A DNA stretch of 64,000 bases, taken from NCBI GenBank assembly GCA_910575155.1, contig CAJTDX010000010.1, positions 1 through 64,000 of the forward strand. The letters run 5' to 3'. The position numbers and the translations under genes were made by a program. Within the stretch, counting starts at the first letter, position 1, and each line of letters starts with the position of its first letter. This DNA is from Lachnospiraceae bacterium (GTDB lineage: Bacteria > Bacillota > Clostridia > Lachnospirales > Lachnospiraceae). The notes beneath the pieces are model-generated. The model ran no database searches, was not told the DNA's origin, and saw only the letters and a program-made list of their open reading frames with translations. Positions 46,005 through 54,245 of this stretch are shown here, in pieces.

Positions 46005-46994
46005 TTATCTGGTCTGCAGAAAAATATTTTCCCGCTGCGCTTCCTCATCATCCGGAAAATCTTTCAGATAAGACTCCATTTTCTCTTTTGCGGCGGCAAA
46101 ATCCAAAAGGTTCTCATAGCAGATAATCTCATTGCGGCGGATCTGCTTTTCATTTTCCAGGTTATCTTCTTTCAGGGCAGTCTGGATCAGTTCCAGCGCG
46201 TTCTGGTAATCTCCCGCCTCCATCTGCATCTCAGCCAGAGACGTCAGGGTAGACACATCCGAACCATTCTTTTCCAAATAGCTCTCATACAGAGATTTGG
46301 CTTTTTTGCTGTCGTTTTGGGCTTCGTATACCTGAGCCAGATACAGCAGCGCTTTGCTGTCCCCTTTGTTAATCGCCTGGTCCAGTTCCTTTCTGGCATT
46401 GTCATAATCTCCCCGAATCAGATAAATATGTCCCCGCTCTCTGTAGTCCTCCGGCTGGCTGCCCTTTAGTTTCAGCCCCTTTGCGACAAGCTCTTCCGCT
46501 TCCTGCGTAAAGCCTGCGCCTGCCAGATTCTCATACACAGACAGATAAAGCGCATAATTATTACCGCAATAATCAAGCGCCTTATCATAATCTTTCCTGG
46601 CGCGGTCGCTGTCTCCTTCTTTCAGATACACGCACCCCCGGATAAAATATGCCCTGCTGTCCTTTTCATCGTAATTGATCAATGCATTGCAGGTCGTAAT
46701 GGCGCCCTTTGTATCGCCGCTGTTATACTGTGCGCTCGCTTTATAATAGCAAATATCCAGCTCCAGCTCTCCTACTACCGCCTGAGACTGATCCAAAGCC
46801 TTCTGAAACGCCTCCACCGCTCCCGCATAGTCCTCTTCATTCATTTTATTAATCCCCACCTGCCGGTAAGCCTGCTGGTTCTCCAATACTTTCTTATCCT
46901 GACATCCGCTTATGCCAAAACTGCATACAAATACAATTGCCAGCAGCAAAGCCGTCCTTCTTTGGTATATCCTTTTTGCCTGCTTTACTTCCAT
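46005..46994 (-). CDS. TPR-repeat lipoprotein
   Basis: 329 residues. The signal peptide ends in a lipobox (FGISGC, Cys about 31), so it is a membrane-anchored lipoprotein facing outward. The rest consists of tetratricopeptide repeats (about eight, for example AGAVEAFQKALD and DYDNARKELDQAI), which mediate protein-protein contacts. No catalytic domain is visible. RBS GAAAGGCAGAG before ATG. It lies 42 bp after the DMT transporter gene on the same strand and could be cotranscribed with it. Partner unknown. Confidence 0.9.
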   Translation of the reverse strand: MEVKQAKRIYQRRTALLLAIVFVCSFGISGCQDKKVLENQQAYRQVGINKMNEEDYAGAVEAFQKALDQSQAVVGELELDICYYKASAQYNSGDTKGAITTCNALINYDEKDSRAYFIRGCVYLKEGDSDRARKDYDKALDYCGNNYALYLSVYENLAGAGFTQEAEELVAKGLKLKGSQPEDYRERGHIYLIRGDYDNARKELDQAINKGDSKALLYLAQVYEAQNDSKKAKSLYESYLEKNGSDVSTLTSLAEMQMEAGDYQNALELIQTALKEDNLENEKQIRRNEIICYENLLDFAAAKEKMESYLKDFPDDEEAQRENIFLQTR

Positions 46995-47036
46995 ACACTC
47001 TGCCTTTCTTTCATTCCTGTTCCAACAACTGCAGCA

Positions 47037-48008
47037 TTAATCACTCTTCCCCCTGCCGTCCTCTTCCTTTTTTCCAGGAAGCTGCGCCAGAATAATGGCT
47101 GAAAACATCAATACGCATCCCAAAACTTCTCTGCCGCTCAGCTTCTGAGACAGCAGCGCCATACCGGCCAGCACGGAAATGACCGATTCCAGGCTGAGGA
47201 TCAGAGAGGCAACCGTGGGATTCATACCTTTTTGTCCCACAATCTGTAAGGTATACGCGACTCCGCAGGACATAATTCCCGCATACAGAATTGGCTGCCA
47301 GGCGCTGACAACAGCCCTCATTTGAGGCTCTTCAGTAAGAATCATCCCCACTGCGGATATAAGCCCGCAGACAAAAAACTGGATGCAGGACATTTTCACA
47401 CCATCCGCCCTCGCTGTAAAATAATCAATCACCAAAATATGCAGCGAAAACGCCAGAGCGCCTGCCAGAAGCAGCAATTCTCCCTTTCCCACCGGAAGCC
47501 AGGCAAGCAGCCGTTCTGTCCCAGCCCGGGAAGCCGTATCTGTGATACATAAAAAATACAGGCCGGCCAGCGCAAACAACACTCCCAGCCAGACAGTGAT
47601 TCCGCATTTGCGATGCAGAAACAATCCCAGAACCGGAACAATAATAATATAAAATGCGGTAATAAAACCTGCCTTTCCCACGGTAGTATATTGAATTCCA
47701 AATTGCTGCAGATTACTTCCCAGACATAGCAGGCTTCCGCAGAAAACTCCTCCCGCCGCAAGCGTTCTCAGTTCTTTTTTCCTGTTCTGTGGATCTTCCG
47801 ACGCCGGATTTTTTTTATGCCCGTTAAGCCTGTCAAGAAACCAGATAACGGGAGTCAGAACGCTTCCGCCAAGCAAGGAACGGACACAGTTAAAGGTAAA
47901 CGGTCCCACATAGTCCATCCCTACGCTCTGCGCCACAAAAGCCACGCCCCAGATAGAGGCCGTCAACAGCAGCAACAGAGAATTTCTAATTTTTAATTTA
48001 CTCATCAT
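47037..48008 (-). CDS. DMT-superfamily (EamA) transporter
   Basis: 323 residues with about ten hydrophobic segments in two EamA repeats (about 10-150 and 175-310); the first starts LLLLLTASIWGVAFVAQ, typical of EamA proteins. They export or exchange small metabolites such as amino acids or nucleotides; the substrate cannot be told. A polar loop separates the halves, and the C-terminal tail is charged. The start codon is one of two adjacent ATGs, with only a weak GAAAG upstream. Confidence 0.92.
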   Translation of the reverse strand: MMSKLKIRNSLLLLLTASIWGVAFVAQSVGMDYVGPFTFNCVRSLLGGSVLTPVIWFLDRLNGHKKNPASEDPQNRKKELRTLAAGGVFCGSLLCLGSNLQQFGIQYTTVGKAGFITAFYIIIVPVLGLFLHRKCGITVWLGVLFALAGLYFLCITDTASRAGTERLLAWLPVGKGELLLLAGALAFSLHILVIDYFTARADGVKMSCIQFFVCGLISAVGMILTEEPQMRAVVSAWQPILYAGIMSCGVAYTLQIVGQKGMNPTVASLILSLESVISVLAGMALLSQKLSGREVLGCVLMFSAIILAQLPGKKEEDGRGKSD

Positions 48009-48039
48009 CTATCATCTTTCGTCTGTCAAATCTTATCAA

Positions 48040-48122
48040 AACAGGGCTGCCGCAAACAGATCTCAGGCTCGATTCTCACCTTTTGACCATAGTCTGCCGC
48101 AACCCTTTCTCTTATCTTTTTA
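48040..48122 (-). terminator. Possible terminator after glgP
   Basis: On the minus strand GGGTTGC pairs with GCAGCCC across a long loop, followed by TGTTTTG. The stem is only 7 bp, so this is a weak assignment. Confidence 0.35.
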
Positions 48123-48124
48123 TC

Positions 48125-50593
48125 TTATGATTCTGTCATTTCCACTTTTACCTTATCCAGATGCCAGATATCATCCACATAATCCTGAATGGTTCGGTCG
48201 GAAGTAAATTTACCTGCATGAGCCGTATTCAGCATTGCCATCTTTGCCCAGCCCTGTTCGTCCCGATACGCCTTTTCAACCCTCTCCTGCGCTTCTGCAT
48301 AGGAACGGAAATCTTTCAGAATAAAATAGGTGTCCGCATACTGCGTATCCAGTGTGTTGAGCAGAGAATTATACAGGGGACGGAACAATTCCGAATCATT
48401 TCTGGAATACATTCCATTGATCAACTGCATCAATACCTGGCGGATATCCTGGTCGTTATTAAAAATCTGCATAGGATCATAGTCGCGTTTCTGCTCATGT
48501 CCAATTACTTCCTGGGAACTCATACCGAAAATAAATGCGTTTTCTTCTCCCACCTCTTCAACAATCTCTACGTTGGCGCCGTCCATGGTTCCAATCGTCA
48601 CCGCGCCGTTGAGCATAAACTTCATATTGCCTGTTCCGGACGCTTCCTTACTTGCCGTTGAAATCTGCTCTGACACATCTGCGGCAGCAAAAATCTGCTC
48701 GGCAATGGATACTTTATAATCTTCAATAAATACCACTTTCAGTTTACCGCCTATGGAAGGATCATTGTTGATCACCTCTGCCACGCTGTTAATCAGCTTA
48801 ATTGTCAGCTTCGCAATACGGTAGCCTGCCGCAGCCTTTGCGCCGAAAATAAAGGTTCTCGGATAGAATTCCATCTCCGGATGTTCTTTAATCTTATTAT
48901 ACAGATACATAACATGCAGAATGTTCAAAAGCTGACGCTTATATTCATGGAGACGTTTTACCTGCACATCGAAGATGGAACGGGGATCTACCTTAATTCC
49001 ATTATGCTCCTGAATATAGTTTGCCAGACGCAGCTTATTCTGATACTTAATATTCATAAATTCCTGCTGCGCTTTCTCATCGTCCGCATAAACAGCCAGT
49101 TTTTCCAGGTGTGGAAGATCAGTAACCCAGTCGTTTCCGATATATTTATTAATCCACTCTGACAGCAGCGGATTCCCATGGTACAAAAATCTTCTCTGTG
49201 TGATTCCGTTTGTCTTATTGTTAAATTTATCCGGGAACATCTGATAGAACTCATGCAGCTCCTGGTTCTTTAAAATCTCTGTATGCAGCCTTGCAACTCC
49301 ATTGACGGAGCAGCCTGCCGCAATCGCAAGATGCGCCATTTTTACCTGGCCGTCAAATATGATCGCCATTTTCTTTACTTTATTGTAGTCTCCCGGAAAT
49401 CTCTTCTCAATATCCAGAATAAAACGGCGGTTGATTTCCTCAACAATCTGGTAAATTCTCGGCAGCAGTCTGGAAAAGATTTCAATCGGCCATTTTTCCA
49501 GCGCTTCCGACATAATGGTATGGTTGGTGTACGCGCAGGTATGGGTGGTAATTTCCCATGCCTCGTCCCATTCCATGCCTTCCTCATCTACCAGAATACG
49601 CATCAACTCCGCTACCGCCACCGTAGGATGCGTGTCATTTAACTGAATTGCCACCTTCTCCGGAAGCTTATGAAGATCCGTATGGTTCTTTTTATAACGG
49701 GCAATGGCGCGCTGCACGCTGGCGGATACAAAGAAATACTGCTGTTTTAAGCGCAGTTCTTTTCCCTGGATATGATTGTCATTGGGATATAAGACCTCTA
49801 CCAGATTTCTGGCAAGATTCTCCTGCTCTACGGCCTTTCTGTAGTCTCCTTTGTCAAACGCATCCAGCTCAAAATATTCTTCCGGCTCTGCGTCCCAGGC
49901 GATCAGTACATTTACCATATTGTTATTATATCCGATGACCGGCATATCATATGGTACGGCGCGCACGGTCTGATATCCCTCGTGGATAAATTTCGGTCTT
50001 CCGTTCTCGCCCATTTCAGAGCGAACATAACCGCCGAATTTGATCTGGAAGGTGTGCTCCGGACGGCGCAGCTCAAACGGATATCCATCCTTGAGCCAGT
50101 TATCGGGCACTTCCACCTGAAATCCATTTTCAATTTTCTGACGGAACAAACCGTAACGGTAACGGATTCCGCATCCATAGGCAGGATATCCCAGAGTAGA
50201 CAGAGATTCCATAAAACAAGCTGCAAGCCTTCCAAGACCTCCGTTTCCCAGCGCAGGGTCCGGTTCCTGGTCTTCAATCACATTCAGGTCAAAGCCGATT
50301 TCTTCCAGAGCTTCTTTTACCTCTTTGTATGCGGTCATATTAATCAGGTTGTTTCCCAGCGCTCTTCCCATCAGAAATTCCATGGACATATAATACAAAA
50401 TCTTCGGATCTTCTTTATCAAAGGTTTTCTGCGTGGCAAGCCACTGGTCGATTACCACGTTTTTCACCGCATTGGACACCGCCTGGTATACTTCCTGCTG
50501 GGAAGCTTCTTCCAATGTCTTCCGGTAAAGGTTTTTCACATTGTTTTTAATTTCCTGGATAAATTTCTCTTTCTCAAACATCTTATTTTTCAT
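48125..50593 (-). CDS. glgP: Glycogen/starch/alpha-glucan phosphorylase
   Basis: 822 residues, the full GT35 phosphorylase length. It releases glucose-1-phosphate from alpha-1,4-glucans using PLP. The PLP region is present as EASGTGNMKFMLNGA (lysine about 670), near-identical to the family's EASGTSNMKF. Also visible are the GNGGLGRLAACFMES motif near 115 and QLNDTHPT near 318. Start: AGAAGGAGACAGCT before ATG. It lies 31 bp after ileS on the same strand, an unusual pairing that places it in the reach of the ileS T-box transcript unless an internal promoter exists. Confidence 0.97.
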   Translation of the reverse strand: MKNKMFEKEKFIQEIKNNVKNLYRKTLEEASQQEVYQAVSNAVKNVVIDQWLATQKTFDKEDPKILYYMSMEFLMGRALGNNLINMTAYKEVKEALEEIGFDLNVIEDQEPDPALGNGGLGRLAACFMESLSTLGYPAYGCGIRYRYGLFRQKIENGFQVEVPDNWLKDGYPFELRRPEHTFQIKFGGYVRSEMGENGRPKFIHEGYQTVRAVPYDMPVIGYNNNMVNVLIAWDAEPEEYFELDAFDKGDYRKAVEQENLARNLVEVLYPNDNHIQGKELRLKQQYFFVSASVQRAIARYKKNHTDLHKLPEKVAIQLNDTHPTVAVAELMRILVDEEGMEWDEAWEITTHTCAYTNHTIMSEALEKWPIEIFSRLLPRIYQIVEEINRRFILDIEKRFPGDYNKVKKMAIIFDGQVKMAHLAIAAGCSVNGVARLHTEILKNQELHEFYQMFPDKFNNKTNGITQRRFLYHGNPLLSEWINKYIGNDWVTDLPHLEKLAVYADDEKAQQEFMNIKYQNKLRLANYIQEHNGIKVDPRSIFDVQVKRLHEYKRQLLNILHVMYLYNKIKEHPEMEFYPRTFIFGAKAAAGYRIAKLTIKLINSVAEVINNDPSIGGKLKVVFIEDYKVSIAEQIFAAADVSEQISTASKEASGTGNMKFMLNGAVTIGTMDGANVEIVEEVGEENAFIFGMSSQEVIGHEQKRDYDPMQIFNNDQDIRQVLMQLINGMYSRNDSELFRPLYNSLLNTLDTQYADTYFILKDFRSYAEAQERVEKAYRDEQGWAKMAMLNTAHAGKFTSDRTIQDYVDDIWHLDKVKVEMTES

Positions 50594-50624
50594 AGCTGTC
50601 TCCTTCTTCTCTGGTATCTGCCCC

Positions 50625-53600
50625 TTAGCATACCTTTTCTACCCCAAGCGCTACTTGCTCCCCATTAATATTCCATTCCTTCTCATATCCTTTCACAGCA
50701 GTACTGTCAATTTCCCGGGCAAGCACCTCAGACTGAATCTGTCCGCCATATGTCTCAAAGATTGCGGAAATTCTATCCCCGGCGCGATAAGATACCACGA
50801 TTTGATCCATCACCTCAAAGCCTGCTTCCTTACGCATGGTCTGAATCTTGCTGATCAGCTCGCGCACAAAACCTTCTTCGATCAGTTCCGGCGTCAGATT
50901 GGTGTCAAGTACCACTGTCACTTCATTATCACCTTCTGTCACATATCCTTCCTGCTGCGTCATGGTGATAAGTAAGTCCTCTTCACATAATACAACTTCT
51001 GCATTTACGCTGTCAAGGGAAATACTTCCTTTACTCTTAAGCTCCGCCATAGCCGCATTGCCGTCAAGCTCTTGCAGCGCTTTCTGAATCTGGCCCAGGA
51101 ATTTGCCGTATTTGGGTCCCACTGTGCGAAGCTGTGGCTTAAAGGCATAATCCGTAAAACTGCTGACGTCCTCAGTAAAGGTCACTTTTTTCACATTCAG
51201 TTCTTCCTCGATAATTTTCCGGAAAAATTCCGGAAGTTCATAGGGCGCTTTGACAAACATGGTTCCAATTGGCTGGCGGTTCTTGATATTTGCGCTGTTG
51301 CGGCAGGCGCGTCCCATCACCACAATCTTTAATACCGCATCCATATGTTTCTCCAGCTCTTTATCCACCATTGATGAATCTGCAACCGGAAAATCGCATA
51401 AATGTACGCTCTCCGGAGCATTTTTGTCGATACTGCAGACCAGATTCCGGTAAATATCCTCTGTCATAAACGGTATCATCGGAGCCGCCGCCTTGCTCAC
51501 AGTTACCAGAGCTGTGTACAGCGTCATATAAGCATTGATTTTATCCTGCTCCATTCCCTTTGCCCAGAAACGTTCCCGGCTTCTTCTCACATACCAGTTG
51601 CTCATATCGTCTGTAAATTCCTGTAATGCCCTTGCAGCTTCCGGAATCCGGTAATTTCCCAGATCATGATCCACTTCAGACACCAGGGTATTCAGCTTGG
51701 ACAGCAGCCATTTGTCCATCACAGATAATTTGTCATATTCCAGCTTATATTTCGCAGCGTCGAACTGGTCGATATTTGCATACAGAACAAAAAATGCATA
51801 CGTGTTCCACAAAGTTCCCATAAACTTGCGCTGACCCTCCTGCACCGCTTTTCCATGAAAACGATTGGGCAGCCAGGGCGCGGAATTTACATAGAAATAC
51901 CAGCGGATCGCATCTGCGCCGTAAGTTTTCAGAGCGTCAAAGGGATCCACGGCATTTCCTTTTGATTTGCTCATCTTCTGGCCGTTTTCATCCTGCACAT
52001 GCCCCAAAACAATTACATTCTCATACGGAGCTTTGTTAAACAGCAGCGTGGATTCTGCCAGCAGAGAATAGAACCATCCGCGGGTCTGGTCTACTGCCTC
52101 TGAGATAAACTGCGCCGGGAACTGCTGCTCAAATACCTCTTTATTTTCAAATGGATAATGATGCTGCGCAAAGGGCATTGCCCCGGAATCAAACCAGCAG
52201 TCGATTACTTCCGGAACCCGGTGCATTTCTTTCCCGCATTTGGGACATTTCACAGTTACCTCGTCAATATACGGACGGTGCAGCTCAATTTCCTGCGGAC
52301 AGTTATCGGACAATTCTCTTAATTCCGCAATACTGCCGATGGAATGCATATGACCGCATTCGCACTCCCAGATATTGAGCGGCGTACCCCAGTAACGGTT
52401 CCGGGAAATTCCCCAGTCCTGGACATTTTCCAGCCAGTCGCCGAAACGTCCCTTGCCGATGCTTTCCGGAATCCAGTTGATGGTATTATTATTGCGAATC
52501 AAATCCTCTTTCACTTCTGTCATTTTGATAAACCAGGATTCTCTCGCATAATAAATCAACGGCGTATCGCAGCGCCAGCAATGAGGATATTCATGTTCAA
52601 ATTTGGGCGCGTCAAATAAAAGTTTCTGATCTTCAAGATCCTGCAGAATCTTAGGATCCGCTTTCTTGCAGAAAATACCTGCATAAGGAGTGCCCTCCGT
52701 CAGCTCGCCTTTTCCATTTACAAACTGGACAAAGGGAAGATCGTATTTCCTTCCCACCTTGGAGTCGTCCTCACCAAATGCCGGGGCAATGTGTACAATT
52801 CCGGTACCGTCTGTCATGGTGACATAATCATCACAGGTAAGAAAATGCGCTTTTTTGTGCTGTTTTGCCGCCGCTTCCCCCGCGCAGGCAAACAGAGGCT
52901 CATACTCCCTGTATTCTAAGTCCGTTCCTTTATAAGTCTCCAATACTTCATATGCCTGTTCTCCGGCGGCAAGCTGCTCCTTGTCCAACAATGTGGCGAA
53001 CACTTTATCCAGCAGAGCTTTTGCCATATAATAGGTATATCCGTCTTTTGCCCTGACCTTGCAGTAAGTCTCCTGCGGATTGACACAAAGCGCCAGGTTC
53101 GAAGGCAGCGTCCACGGCGTCGTGGTCCATGCCAGGAAATAGGCGTCTTCTCCCACCGCTTTGAAGCGTACAATGGCAGAACGCTCTTTTACCGTCTTAT
53201 AACCCTGCGCTACTTCCTGCGCCGACAGCGGGGTTCCGCAGCGGGGACAATAAGGTACAATCTTAAATCCTTTGTACAATAATTTGCGGTTCCAGATTTC
53301 TTTTAACGCCCACCATTCTGACTCGATAAAATCATTGTGATAGGTGACATAGGGGTTATCCATATCCGCCCAGAATCCAACGGTGCCGGAAAAATCTTCC
53401 CACATGCCCTTGTATTTCCAGACGCTTTCTTTACATTTATCAATAAATGGTTCCAGACCGTATTCTTCGATCTGCTCCTTACCGTCTAAGCCCAGAAGCT
53501 TTTCCACTTCCAGCTCCACCGGAAGGCCATGAGTATCCCATCCTGCTTTTCTGGGCACCATTTTTCCCTTCATGGTCTGATAACGCGGAATCATATCTTT

Positions 53601-53792
53601 AATGACACGGGTCAGGACATGTCCGATATGCGGTTTTCCATTTGCCGTAGGCGGTCCGTCGTAGAAGGTATACGTCTCTCCTTCTTTGCGGTTCTCCATA
53701 CTTTTGCGGAAAATATCATGATCTTTCCAGAACTGTTCTGTCTGTTTCTCTCTCTCTACAAAGTTCAGATTCGTCTCGACTTTGTTATACAT
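50625..53792 (-). CDS. ileS: Isoleucyl-tRNA synthetase
   Basis: 1055 residues, the size of the longer (eukaryote-like) IleRS type. The class I signature HIGH occurs as PHIGHVLTR (about 56) and KMSKS as KMSKSKGNAVDP (about 602). The editing domain and an anticodon-binding domain follow. Cys residues of the C-terminal zinc finger typical of the shorter bacterial IleRS are not seen at the end, which fits the long form (often associated with mupirocin resistance in the literature). Start: AAGGAGAATCACA before ATG. Controlled by the upstream T-box. Confidence 0.96.
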   Translation of the reverse strand: MYNKVETNLNFVEREKQTEQFWKDHDIFRKSMENRKEGETYTFYDGPPTANGKPHIGHVLTRVIKDMIPRYQTMKGKMVPRKAGWDTHGLPVELEVEKLLGLDGKEQIEEYGLEPFIDKCKESVWKYKGMWEDFSGTVGFWADMDNPYVTYHNDFIESEWWALKEIWNRKLLYKGFKIVPYCPRCGTPLSAQEVAQGYKTVKERSAIVRFKAVGEDAYFLAWTTTPWTLPSNLALCVNPQETYCKVRAKDGYTYYMAKALLDKVFATLLDKEQLAAGEQAYEVLETYKGTDLEYREYEPLFACAGEAAAKQHKKAHFLTCDDYVTMTDGTGIVHIAPAFGEDDSKVGRKYDLPFVQFVNGKGELTEGTPYAGIFCKKADPKILQDLEDQKLLFDAPKFEHEYPHCWRCDTPLIYYARESWFIKMTEVKEDLIRNNNTINWIPESIGKGRFGDWLENVQDWGISRNRYWGTPLNIWECECGHMHSIGSIAELRELSDNCPQEIELHRPYIDEVTVKCPKCGKEMHRVPEVIDCWFDSGAMPFAQHHYPFENKEVFEQQFPAQFISEAVDQTRGWFYSLLAESTLLFNKAPYENVIVLGHVQDENGQKMSKSKGNAVDPFDALKTYGADAIRWYFYVNSAPWLPNRFHGKAVQEGQRKFMGTLWNTYAFFVLYANIDQFDAAKYKLEYDKLSVMDKWLLSKLNTLVSEVDHDLGNYRIPEAARALQEFTDDMSNWYVRRSRERFWAKGMEQDKINAYMTLYTALVTVSKAAAPMIPFMTEDIYRNLVCSIDKNAPESVHLCDFPVADSSMVDKELEKHMDAVLKIVVMGRACRNSANIKNRQPIGTMFVKAPYELPEFFRKIIEEELNVKKVTFTEDVSSFTDYAFKPQLRTVGPKYGKFLGQIQKALQELDGNAAMAELKSKGSISLDSVNAEVVLCEEDLLITMTQQEGYVTEGDNEVTVVLDTNLTPELIEEGFVRELISKIQTMRKEAGFEVMDQIVVSYRAGDRISAIFETYGGQIQSEVLAREIDSTAVKGYEKEWNINGEQVALGVEKVC

Positions 53793-53875
53793 TGTGATTC
53801 TCCTTTCTTAACACAAAGCGGCAAGCTGTCCTGGGTCTCCTTCCATTAGCGGAAACCGGAGGCATTTTTCATATG

Positions 53876-53911
53876 AAAAAAGAAGACTCCGTCCCGTAAA
53901 AGGACGAAGCC
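53876..53911 (-). terminator. T-box terminator of ileS
   Basis: On the minus strand GGCTTCGTCC pairs with GGGACGGAGTC around TTTTA, followed by TTCTTTTTT. It lies between the T-box sequence and ileS and would be replaced by an antiterminator when uncharged tRNA-Ile binds. Confidence 0.8.
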
Positions 53912-54175
53912 TGCAAATGCATCGTTTACCACCTGTTACCCTGTACTTTGACGCTCTGCCTCCTTATGAAACGGCAGCGTCAGCATACATGATTCCCGTA
54001 ACGGCGGAATAATCCGTCCCGGCCTACTCTTCTCACAGAAAAAATCTGCAAAATGTTCAGCGGGCAACTTGGAAGTGATGTTCAAACAGCTTCTACTTGT
54101 ACCGGCTCCCACCTCCCCGGCTCGCTGTAACGTTGGATTTGCTGTCTTACTGTCTTCGTCATAGTCTTTTCATAT
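53876..54175 (-). ncRNA. T-box leader of ileS
   Basis: On the minus strand a stem I region with GAGGTGGGAGCCGGTAC (GA-motif-like) is followed by a specifier region containing ATC (54079-54077, Ile codon) in GAACATCACT. The T-box bulge sequence AGGTGGTAAACGATGC (53934-53919) comes next, a variant of AGGGTGGNACCGCG, then a terminator. The order and downstream ileS gene make the assignment firm; the exact specifier triplet is inferred from context. Confidence 0.88.
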
Positions 54176-54184
54176 TTCTGCTAT

Positions 54185-54214
54185 ATTATAAAGCCTGCCA
54201 TCTTATTTTGTCAA
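54185..54214 (-). promoter_or_regulatory. ileS T-box promoter overlapping the upstream gene's terminator
   Basis: On the minus strand TTGACA (54214-54209) and TATAAT (54190-54185) are 18 bases apart. The -35 box sits in the loop of the terminator hairpin of the LRR gene. Confidence 0.75.
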
Positions 54215-54235
54215 GAGACGGCAGGCTTTTTCCAC
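54190..54235. terminator. Terminator after the LRR surface protein gene
   Basis: AAGCCTGCC and GGCAGGCTT form a 9-bp stem with an A/T-rich loop; T-rich tails occur on both strands (CTTTTT on plus, TTTATAAT on minus). It lies 11 bp after the LRR gene stop. Confidence 0.75.
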
Positions 54236-54245
54236 AGGAAACAAA

